49,250 nt of DNA from contig JAGHQL010000189.1 of NCBI GenBank assembly GCA_020080175.1, forward strand, positions 1 through 49,250. The letters are read 5' to 3'. This document shows positions 34,144 through 43,827 of the stretch, one piece after another. This DNA comes from Glutinoglossum americanum (Eukaryota; Ascomycota; Geoglossomycetes; Geoglossales; Geoglossaceae). A model generated the notes under the pieces. That model saw only the letters and a list, made by a program, of their open reading frames with translations, made no database searches and had not been told where the DNA came from. A program made the translations under genes and the position numbers. Position 1 is the first letter of the stretch. Every line of letters begins with the position of its first letter.

Positions 34144-36021
34144 TCAATATGCACTCAGTCCCTGCATCGCAACCGCATCCTGCACTAGAATTTGATGCCA
34201 CCTCTTACCATGGCGAGTAGGTATGACGTGGTGGTGGTGGTGTGCATGACGTGGGGACAGCGGAGGTAGATCGTCCTCCTGCTGCTCAAATTGGATAATG
34301 CTATCTGTATCTCCTTCTTCATCGGGCTCAACACAGCATGCCACGAGATATCTCGTTATCCCGACCAAAACCACTGCGATGAACATTAGGCCGCCAGCGA
34401 AGAACCATAGCCTCGTATATGGCCGAGCTTCTCCAGCTTTCTCCCCAGATGCCAGCAAGACTCCTGCAGTAGGGTTACCCCCTAATACACCATATGCACA
34501 AACTGCGAAAGCCATGCCGATTCGCGTGCCGTATTCATCGGGGTTTTTCGATATTGATGCGATGGTGGCCGGTGGAAGAGAGACCAGGGCCCCGGAAAAT
34601 AAGCCATAGATAATGGTAAGCGAGAGTAAACCGGTTGTATTGGTTACAAAGGGCAACGCAAAGATGGATGCGCACGAGATGATGGTGCAGGGAATTAGAA
34701 CGTTCAAACCGCCTACTCTGTAAGTGACGGGTATGCGTTAGCCTTTGTCTGCATGGGATTAACATGTCGCTGCGAGAGAGCGACGGTCCACTTACATGTC
34801 TGCCACCCAGCTCGGGATTATCCGGCTAACCAGACTCGCTCCGTTCATTATACTGAGAACATAGATCTGCACCTTCGAATCTATACCCACACTTCGCGCG
34901 TAGTCCTGAATGTAGAAGTACGGGACGTAGACAGACGCATATAGGAACACCATGGCTATGGAGTGAGCACGTAAGTAAGTGTGTAGTCAAGGCATAAACT
35001 CTGGACTGCGCAAGGGCTATCTTACACGCAACGAATGCAGTGTAGGGTGGATCCCGAAACATGGTCATATCGAAGAACTTTCCACCTTTGCGTGGTGGGA
35101 TTCTAAGCCGCATGAGAGCCAGGCATATACCGTTTAGGCCCAGCAAAACGAATGCAAAGATGCGCACTGTCCAGGGAAAGCCGACTTTTATTATCATCTT
35201 TTTAACTAAGATTGGGTAGACGACGCCGGCTATTTAGGGATCACAGTTTGGGTTAGCCCATGAACCATACAGACAGGGGCGGTGAACCTTCGAAAAAAAG
35301 GTGGAATTCGGGCAACACTCACCAGCACTGCTGCCTGTCGCCGCGATGCCAGTTGCGATCATGATCTTTGATTCGAAGTACTGTGCTATGACAACGACGC
35401 TGGGCAGCCACAGAAAGCTCGACCCGATGCCGACACAAAACCCCTGGGCTATGAGGACTTGCCAGTACCGGGTGGCGAAGGATGTCAACATTGTACCCAA
35501 AAACTGCAAAGATATCCCCGCACAGAGCTGAACCCGGAGGTGTCCTGCATCTAAAAGCCGACCGCAGAATACGCCGCCGAACATCAGTAGGAAAGTCTGG
35601 ATGGAGCCGATCCATGATATGGCAGAGGGGCTAGTCCCCTGAAGTTCGTGTCCGCTGGTGGAGTAGTATTCTTGAAAGACACCGAAGGTGTTGGTCAGGC
35701 CCCTAGAGTAGACGTTATTAGTTGTTGTTGATGCGATATTACGTATCACGGCAGGTAGTAGAATGTCTTGGCTACCACTCACCGAGAATTTAGCACTAGT
35801 AAAAACCCCGCAAGCACCTGTAGCCAGGCAATGAGGCCACCGTCTGGTGGACTGTCCCGGATTGTAGGTTTTTTCTGTTCTTCCGCCGAAGGCAAAGGAC
35901 TCTCGCTTCGACTCTCGTCTCTCGACACTCCTTTCGAGCCCCGCTCGAAGGAAGCATAATGCTCCAATCTCATGTCGAACACCGATTTCTCGTCCTCATG
36001 GTGTCGTCTGGGCCTTGACAT
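34144..36021 (-). CDS. MFS monocarboxylate-transporter-like (MCT family) protein
   Basis: Membrane carrier of the MCT/SLC16-like fungal group; substrates are usually small monocarboxylates or amino-acid-derived compounds, unknown here. Five exons (35783-36021, 35323-35702, 35026-35229, 34796-34955, 34144-34717) join in phase to 518 residues with canonical splice sites. The start is the ATG at 36021 (MSRPRRHHEDEKSV). The charged N terminus leads to PPDGGLIAWLQVLAGFLLVL, the family's conserved first segment, then GLTNTFGVFQEYY and SAISWIGSIQTFLLMFGGVF. The middle loop carries FFDMTMFRDPPYTAF, followed by VYVPYFYIQDYARSVGI and LVSRIIPSWVADIVGGLNVL. The C-terminal half includes GLFSGALVSLPPATIASI and GNPTAGVLL. 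The C-terminal tail is acidic, then His-rich (HAHHHHHVIPTRH). It looks intact; neighbours are gene-poor on both sides. Confidence 0.92.
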
Positions 36022-36352
36022 GGTAAACACGGACGCACGCAGATAACTCGCGCAATCAAAGGGCCTAGGATAAAATTCCTATCGGCGGGTACCCTCGACT
36101 CTTAAATGGAACGGATTTGCTGGAGGTTCGTCAAGAAATGGCTCGAGATGCTGGGCGATCGCCCTTCTAGTAATCCTGCTCCGCGGAATTGGTCCAGTCA
36201 GCCATCCGATTACGACTTGGAAACTTGGGACCCTTACAATCTGGGGTATACTAGCATAGTAACGGTGAGACGACGACCTGCTGCTATGTAGCCTTAGCCT
36301 GGGGGTTGTCTATTTTTCCAATGCGGTGCGGTGCAAGCCCAATCGCCTGTCT

Positions 36353-36392
36353 GCGGGAAGTGTCGCGTGCCCGCGGGAAGTGTCGCGTGCCC
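36353..36392. repeat. Tandem duplication, 2 x 20 bp, exact
   Basis: The unit GCGGGAAGTGTCGCGTGCCC occurs twice head to tail with no mismatch, about 330 bp upstream of the MCT-like start codon. It could be a duplicated regulatory site or slippage. Confidence 0.85.
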
Positions 36393-39014
36393 GTTCGCGC
36401 AAGCGAAGGAAGAGCGGACAGAGGGCAAGGCAAAGCAAGCAAGATTTCTCCACAACATAGCGAGAGCTCTCCTCAAACTGACTGTAGTCCGCTTGCCCGA
36501 AGGCCAGTGTGATGTGCTCACTGTTGGGGTAGACCTGGATCACTAGAAACTCTGGGGAGCAAGGCCCTCGAATCGGATGAATGCCTCGGCTTGGCTGGGT
36601 AGCTAGGGGCAATGCATGACAAGCTTTAGGGAGATCTACAGAGATCTTTGGCCCATCGCGCCCCTGCGACTCTGAAACGAACGCCATCCGAACCCAGAAC
36701 TACAGACCAAGTCCCATGCGCTCTTGGGGCCGTTACGCATAAGCAAACACAGCGCAAATTTATGCAATAATTAGTAAAAGGCGCATCACACTCATAGGCA
36801 CGACAAAGGACGGCCAGAGACCCCCGACCCTCATTCGCTGCCTTTTGTGGTCCAGATCTCCCATCCTGCGCCACGCTCTGGGAAAAACACGGTCCTTGCG
36901 TCAGGAATAATCTCTCAAAGTCAGCTTGCGCATCAATCTTACGTATAAAATCCGCGGCACCCCGCTCCGCACCCTGCAGGAGAGGCTTTCCCACCCGAAA
37001 TTAGGACACCGAGGAGCGGGGCCCCGGATGAGGCAGAAGGCGCTCCAAACAAGGAAACTGAGCACACGACACTTGCGTAGCATCTGCCTGTGTGGGAACA
37101 GCCAGTAGGATCGCTCAAAGCTCGCGTGACCCCATATTCTATTTGATAGATAACGTCTCACCATCGTTCGGGGCCTGCAGAACCGCCCCTTCACGAGAGT
37201 TTTGAGTTTTCTAATTCCAGACTCATGGGAACTACACCCATGGATTCACCGGCTAAAAGCCGTCTCTCTCGAGGGCAGGAATTTCACCAGACTGATTGCC
37301 TTCCTATCTGTACACCCTTAGCGTACTCTTTCTACTAGTGTTGTTTGGGGTAGCGTTAGATGCCTAAGGATCGGACGGTAGCTAGTGCCACTAGGGATAT
37401 CACTCATCGCTCTTGCAATCTTGACAAATTTGCTTGGGAGGCACCCCCCCCTCCCCATCTCTATATGACCTGCCATTCCTACGTTCTCGACAGTCCTCTT
37501 GATTCTTATGGCGTAATTCCCTCGGGTAGTCTCTTTAGCAGGTGTATTTTCGAGAAGTACAGTGATATATATCGCCGAGAAACATTTGTTTCAGAGGCGG
37601 TTGCAAGGCGGCTTGTTGCATGACGCAGTAATTCATACTGGAGAGTGATTTTCAGAGAATCAGAGACTATCGGAATTTTTGTCAAGCGGATAAATGGCTT
37701 CGACACATAGATGACCATTAATTTGCCTGGAAAGGTTCGTAGCCATTTAGTTGTATACGTTCTCGGGCCTACATCGAGGTGGTTTCCCGGACGCAAACTA
37801 TTCCGACTAAAGCATTATGTGTCATAGTCTAACGGTAGCCAGAGAGTTTACTCGATCGAGATCCTTTTGATTCTGCATTTACTTGCAAGAGCCATGTCAC
37901 TGTGACGTCTTCGACTATATTGCGGTGGAATCCTTTTATTTTTGCTCTTTCGGTGACATCACGATGTCCTAGGCTACCTACCATCTTGGCACGGGGGCAC
38001 TTGGTTCCCCAGATACCTGGCATCAATTAGGCATTGGGGTATCTTTCAGCTCTATGTCCTTCTGCAGTTGCACAAATTCGATCTTGGTCTTTTAGGCGTA
38101 AGTGGAACTGGTGGCCCAGTCCCCGCGGCCCTATGACCTTTTGCACGATAAGGCAAGGCTGAAAACCATAACTCTTTCCAAGCCTATAGGTTAACCGTAT
38201 TGCGCTCGAGAGCAAGTGGATCCTGTTGGAGTTGTGGCCCTCGTCCAGCCGGGTGGCGTTGCTACTTTGGTGGGACCGACGGAGTTGCCGATGGGAGGCC
38301 TCCAACGGAGGCCTTCACCACGGCATGGCCATGGATCGGCCAACTTCTTAAGGGACGAGAATTCATGTAACTAGCTAGATTCGTCAGTTCGCATCTCATA
38401 TTCCAACAGATCCGCTTCCAAAAGCAGGGCAATATTCGATTCACATGTAATTCACGTGTAGCTTCATATTGCCTTCCCGTTCCTTATCACACCAGCTAAC
38501 CGCCCAGAGCTTCCAGATGGCGGCTCGTTGACCGGATCCAGCCTGCGTCTATACAGACAAAGCAATACATCCATGCCCAGTAGCAACAACCGTGCAAACA
38601 CATAGGAGGATTTTTGGGCCCGAGTTTTGGGTTGGGGAACGCCGGCTCCCTAATAGAGAAGGCGATTTCGTGTTAACCCTGCCTACATAGTGTAGTAACA
38701 CATGGAAATATGGCATCGGTGTAGCTTGCTTTGCTTAGGCGGGTATCCTAGCAAGAGCGTTCCCTTAGTCCCAGCAGACGTCATCTCACGTTGCCAAAAA
38801 AAAATTAACTCTACTAGCCTTAGAATCGCCGTGGTTCTCGGCAGCCCAGCTATGTAATGTAGCAGGCAATGTGAGGGCTTTCGAGCTCTACTACATATAT
38901 ATTCAGGGGTCTCACCATTGCCGCACCCATTTTTCGGCCCGAAACAAGGCGCGGAACCAAGGACATCAAACCAGTAGATTGCAACGGCTAGCGTGCCTAA
39001 TCTTAGGGAACACA

Positions 39015-39047
39015 GCTCACACGAGCAGTGCTCTTGCTCGCGTGAGC
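39015..39047. other. Strong isolated hairpin
   Basis: GCTCACACGAGCA (39015-39027) pairs with TGCTCGCGTGAGC (39035-39047) with a single mismatch over a 7-base loop. No U-tract or RNA gene context was recognised. Confidence 0.6.
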
Positions 39048-42000
39048 AGTTTCCGCATTCTAAATAAAATTGCTTTAGGTTCTACGCCGTAACTAGCCAA
39101 ATTGAAGCGCGCGTGTGCTCCAAAACAAAAGCCCTACCCAAGCGATAAACCCGTTATCACCTGGAGGCAGGTGTTGACGCTCTGATCCAGCAGACCACAA
39201 AAACATAAATCCGGAGCAACAATCAGTTGTGGAGAATCTAGCGGCGGTTGAAAGCTTAGCTAAGTCAGCCACCACACGGGAAAACTTGTTCATATCGCCA
39301 AACTAACGCGAAACCAAACACCCTGAAAGATCTAAAATCACCCGGAGAACCTTCCTCAGTATCGGCAGTACTTCCCACAGCCGGATGCTCTTGTGGTTTG
39401 TTATAGAATGCCACCTCGGTGGGCAGTACGGGAGCCCCCTCACATCAGGGAGCCTCGGAGAGGGCAGACTGGGGGGAGGTTGTTGGAGTAATGCAAACCA
39501 TCTGTTTGTTTTGTTGATTCCCGTGATTATTAGTAGACGGGAGGGCCTTTAGGAGACATATTTGCACACTTACGGTAGGGAGAGATGAATCAATCGAACG
39601 CCGGGCGCTCCAACCCGCGGAAGTGAGGAGGTTCCTATTGATGCGAGTGTTGTCGGTTGGACGGAACCCCGGCGAGCAGCAATTGGGGAACCGTGGTCAG
39701 CTGAGGGGCTCTCATACGTATAGCCGATGCGCGGGTTGGAAGAAGCGATCGAAGGCCTCATAGAATTAGGAAATTTTTATCTCAAGCGCGTCCAAACTTC
39801 CTTCTTGTTTTGCGTCCAAGCTCGGGATATACCACTTTCGACTCGCTGAACCAGCTAGCTGTCGCTTAAGGCATCAACCAAAATTGCCATTGTGTTGCCC
39901 TGTCGCTGCAAAAGAACAACGAAGGACCCGGAGTCTTCCACGGTAAGGTTAGGCGGGGAGGCGGCTGCCTTAGCAAGGAGTAGCGGGAGTCCAGTAAACA
40001 GCTTCGAGATTGAGACGTAGTTTCTATGTCGTAACCGATATGTGGTTCCGGATGGTGATGGAGGATCTTAATATAGAACATAAACTGCTATATTCGCTTC
40101 GGCAGTTCAACAGAGAACGGGAAAACACCGACAAACAATGAGCGCAGTTCTCGCGCCTTCTTGCATGTCCGAACCCTAGATGGCTAAGGAATAAGGGAAT
40201 CTCCGGGTATTTGAGTTTGATCTCCGATCTAAATTTGGACAATTATATAGCGCATCTAGAATATTTCACCTTTTGGCGATACCTTCCCACCCAAACTTCG
40301 GGCTTAACCCCGGGAAACTAAAAGAACCCGTATCCCCGGAAACGAAACACAGATTCACCTCCCACCCGGGATCTTCGGGCCAAAAGGAGCCCATTTTCTC
40401 TCCTCCCACCCCTTCCAGCAGCTGGATCGCCGATCTACCGATAAGAGTTAACCTCTGTTGGCCTTTGTTGGGCCCCAAGACCAGTTTTTGATATCGAATT
40501 GTCACAGGATTCCACCAAACCCTCAGGGAAAGGCTCCTAGGGAGCCACTAAGGGATTGATAAGCTGCAGTGATCTAGATAGCTAAGGACGCGCTCGAAAG
40601 GGATCTCGGACGAGGATCCGATTTTTGTTCCTGCAGCTATTGTGGGCCTTCTAGCATAAAACGGCTGCTTGGGGTTGCGCCTCGGAACCATACGTCCGCC
40701 TCGCTGGTTCCGGTCAACCAGCTGAGCCTCCTTCTATCGTTATCAAGGGAGTGTGATTCCTTTCCGGCCCGGATGCAGTCTAAATTGACTCCGAAGATTG
40801 CCTGTCCCGAATATTTTGACTTGAGGAGGCCAACCCCTTCCTGCTGTTATTCATCTTAGATAGAGAGTTTCTGACTGGATAGCGAGCCCCGATACACTCC
40901 ATAACGAATACCCAACTTTACGGCAGCGAGTTTCAGGAAATTAGATCCTTAAAGTCAGCCTTCTCCCAGTCAGGACGGGTGGGTTAGGGAGACTAGAGCC
41001 TTGCCGATGCCTGAGTGATGTGGAGGAGGTATAATATAGCATATAGTCCATGAGCCATAAGTCAGACCACCACAGAGCCCAGAATAGTAGACGGATTTAT
41101 GCGGGCATATTAGATGACAAATTCCATTAGTTCTGTTATTACACTCGCAGCCCACGGTGTCAGGACCCACACCGGGTGAAGGCGAAGATATGATGTGAAC
41201 CTAACTCCCATGGGTTTTTGAGGCCACTGAAGGGTAGTATAGCCAAAGTGACAGTGCCGCGGAGGAGTATGTGATGCCTGAGAGTTACGCTAAGCATTCC
41301 CGTACACTGCCCTTAAGCGCTGTGCAAGCTAGACACGGACATTACTAAGGCATAATTTTAGCCACCCGCCGAACTTACAGCATGCCAAGGAGCTCACCCG
41401 TTGCCCCAGGCCCACCTATAATAGTAAGCCGAGATTGCTCAGTAAAACAGGTTTCCCAGGCACCGGCACCCAACCGCAGTTGCAGAAACAGGCCGACCTC
41501 CGGCCTCCCAAATGCTGAATAAAACCGGTACGGAATGGGGAAGGCAACATAGAATCAATTCAATTGATTAGAGGGTGAGGAGGGTGAGCACTACCGCAGA
41601 TCTTTTAGAATGAAATTCTCTAGCAAACACCAAACCAGAATTGAGTCAGATATGGCCCCAAATCGCATATTCGCGGCAGCAAGTTAGTTCCCATACTATT
41701 TTTACTTTATCCTTTGATAGCAGCCGGCAAACAAACAGCAAAGATTAAGCGCCACCTTAACTCGAGCCCATAGCAAGAGCTGGTAAGTGTGTCAAATGGG
41801 CCCGCCAGTCGAGCACCCATTTTCTCAAGTACCCCGGCTAGCTATTACTCCCCGCTGCCCTCCTCCTCGAATTGAAGTCTTAGATATAGCGTTAACTCAT
41901 CATATATGACTAGCCGCTTAAATAGGATAGGCACTACGAATCGGTATAGCAACTCACACCAATAATTAGTGGTGGAAGGCTCGCATTCTTAACCTGCTAG

Positions 42001-42443
42001 ATATTATAGCCATATACATTGTGCCTAGCTCACCCCAGCCCAAGCAAAACAAATGAGACAGTTAGGGGCCGGAAGTGTGTGGTATTAGCCTAAAGCATCA
42101 TCCTGATGCTATAGAGCAAGATTCTACTTACAATGTCGGCGCAGGCCAGCCCCGCTGTTTTTCTCAACCCAAGGCTAACGCCGCACAAATAGAATATACC
42201 GTATGGGCTTTCACGAAGCAAAAGGCAAACAAAACTCTCCCATACCCGGTTGGTCCCATGAGAACCGCCTTCCGAGCTCTTTAAGGGTCTCGGTATCTCT
42301 ACAACTTCCTTTGTTACGGCTACACCCCTCGCTTTAGTGCAGCCACACAACCCATTAACTCCAGTCAAGACGGTCTATCACTCATCCTACCCCATCCTAA
42401 CACAACGGCATAGATGTTAAGCCAGCTTCTTTTGTGCAATCTA

Positions 42444-42480
42444 CAGTCATGAGAAACAAGTCTGAGCCACTTTAGCGAAA
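42444..42480 (+). repeat. Left terminal inverted repeat of the intact Tc1/mariner element
   Basis: Begins CAGTCATGAGAAACAAG. Matches the reverse complement of the right end, apart from a short diverged block at bases 5-9 and a few inner changes. Confidence 0.85.
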
Positions 42481-42536
42481 AACGCGAAAAAGCGCGTCTC
42501 CCATCTCCTACCCGTACCACTTTAGAGAACAATAGA

Positions 42537-43640
42537 ATGCCACCTCAACGCTCTATTCTGGGCTCCGTCTCTGGGAATCGCCAGTTTAATTGTGAATTAA
42601 CTCCATACTTAAGAGGAAAAGCTGTCGGCCTGTCTTTAAAGGGTGCAAAATCTACTGAAATTCAAGACCTTCTCAAAATCACCCGTGGTGCTCTACGAAG
42701 CACTCTCTCCCTTGACCACTTGCGCGACCAGGGTGTGTCCCAACAACGGACTGGCCGGCCTAAAGCATATACAGATGCAGAGGAACGACTAGTAGTACGA
42801 CATGCACGACTCAATCCAAAAGATACTTATGCTCAAGTCAAAAAAGCATGTAACTTGTCTTTTAGTCACTGGACGATCAAAAAAATTTTGGAAGAGCATG
42901 GAATTGTCAATTGGAGAGCTAGAAGACGGCCATTTCTTACTGAAAAAATTGCAGCTACTAGGCTTGCTTGGTGCCTAAAACATAGATATATGAATGAAGA
43001 AGAGTGGGAATTATTCATGTGGAGTGATGAGTGTTCTGTGGAGCGAGGAAAAGGAAAAAGAGATGAATGGGTTTTTCGCACAGCAAACCAGAAGTGGGAT
43101 AAGGATATGATTCAAACATATGATTGCAAGAAGAATATGAAAGTTATGGTCTGGGGCTGCTTTTGGGATGAAGGGAGGACCTCTCTCTACATCATGGACC
43201 GTGACTTTGAGTCCTTAAAGTATGGCTATTCTGCTAACTCCTATTTGGAGGTTTTGGATGCTGAGGTGGACCCGTGGTATCAGAAGTTGGATTCAAGATA
43301 TTGTTTTATGCAAGATAATGCATCTATTTATACTGCAAAGAAGGTTAAAGAGTGGTTTGCTAGTCACGGTATTGAGACTGTTGCAGATTGGCCACCTTAC
43401 TCCCCCGACCTAAACCCAATTGAACACATTTGGTGGATACTCAAGAAAAAGGTTTTTGAAATATTTCCTGCTATTGCTACAGACAGGAGCGACTCAGAGC
43501 ATGCAAGGCAGCAACTGGAAAGTGCATTACAGGCAGCATGGGACACTATAGAGAAGAAGTCTTTTGATTGCTTGTATAAGAGTATGCCGGACAGAATTGA
43601 GGCTTGCATCAAGGCGAAGGGGTGGCACACAAAATACTGA
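42537..43640 (+). CDS. Tc1/mariner transposase, full-length
   Basis: Cut-and-paste DDE transposase that binds the element's inverted repeats in the nucleus. The single open frame encodes 367 residues, normal for the family, with no intron. Residues ~20-65 and ~80-130 form the paired helix-turn-helix region, joined by a GRPK linker (RTGRPKAYTDAEER). Catalytic residues: Asp in ELFMWSDECS (~165), Asp in YCFMQDNASIYTA (~260), Glu in SPDLNPIEHIWW (~296). I count 35 residues between the second Asp and the Glu, one more than classic DD34E. The usual QDNAPxH motif here reads QDNASIY, with Tyr where His is common (a single CAT-to-TAT change would do it). KVMVWGCFWDEG is also typical. Start ATG at 42537 lies 93 bp inside the left end. 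It may still be active, subject to those two oddities. Confidence 0.95.
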   Translation: MPPQRSILGSVSGNRQFNCELTPYLRGKAVGLSLKGAKSTEIQDLLKITRGALRSTLSLDHLRDQGVSQQRTGRPKAYTDAEERLVVRHARLNPKDTYAQVKKACNLSFSHWTIKKILEEHGIVNWRARRRPFLTEKIAATRLAWCLKHRYMNEEEWELFMWSDECSVERGKGKRDEWVFRTANQKWDKDMIQTYDCKKNMKVMVWGCFWDEGRTSLYIMDRDFESLKYGYSANSYLEVLDAEVDPWYQKLDSRYCFMQDNASIYTAKKVKEWFASHGIETVADWPPYSPDLNPIEHIWWILKKKVFEIFPAIATDRSDSEHARQQLESALQAAWDTIEKKSFDCLYKSMPDRIEACIKAKGWHTKY

Positions 43641-43790
43641 AAACCATGTAACTTTTTTTTAAATTTTGAGTCATACATCTTATAGCCTAGAGGCTAGTGA
43701 TCTAGATTATTCAGTTTGCATGCAATTCCTTAAAAAGTTGATGTAGTTGTGAGTAAAATTGTCATCGCGGTCATAGCATGGTGGGGTCGC

Positions 43791-43827
43791 CGTTCGCGAA
43801 ATGGCTCAGACTTGTTTCCTAGTACTG
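43791..43827 (-). repeat. Right terminal inverted repeat of the intact Tc1/mariner element
   Basis: Read inward it begins CAGTACTAGGAAACAAG. Partner of the left repeat. Confidence 0.85.

Larger units (their letters stand above)
36022..42443. other. 6.4-kb gene-poor region
   Basis: It should hold the MCT-like gene's promoter just above 36021. I recognise no gene. It contains an exact 20-bp duplication (36353-36392), a strong hairpin (39015-39047), and several minus-strand open stretches without known domains (for example around 36626-36994 and 40266-40505, the latter reading NLCFVSGDTGSFSFPGLSP). These could be gene remnants or chance. Confidence 0.4.
42444..43827 (+). mobile_element. Tc1/mariner DNA transposon, apparently intact
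   Basis: The 1384-bp element is flanked by TA at 42442-42443 and 43828-43829. Both ends start CAGT, the hallmark of Tc1 termini. The inverted repeats share GAAACAAGTCTGAGCCA and a following TTNGCGAA block. The only gene is an uninterrupted transposase. With open coding, both ends and the target duplication present, it looks much younger than the dead copy at 924-2462, which belongs to a different Tc1 lineage (different ends and protein). Confidence 0.93.

Noticed and set aside
924-43827. Idea that the two Tc1/mariner elements are copies of one family and bound a larger composite unit
   Set aside because: Their terminal repeats and transposases differ strongly (DD34E with GAGATCGAGG ends against 35-residue spacing with CAGT ends), and each has its own TA duplication.
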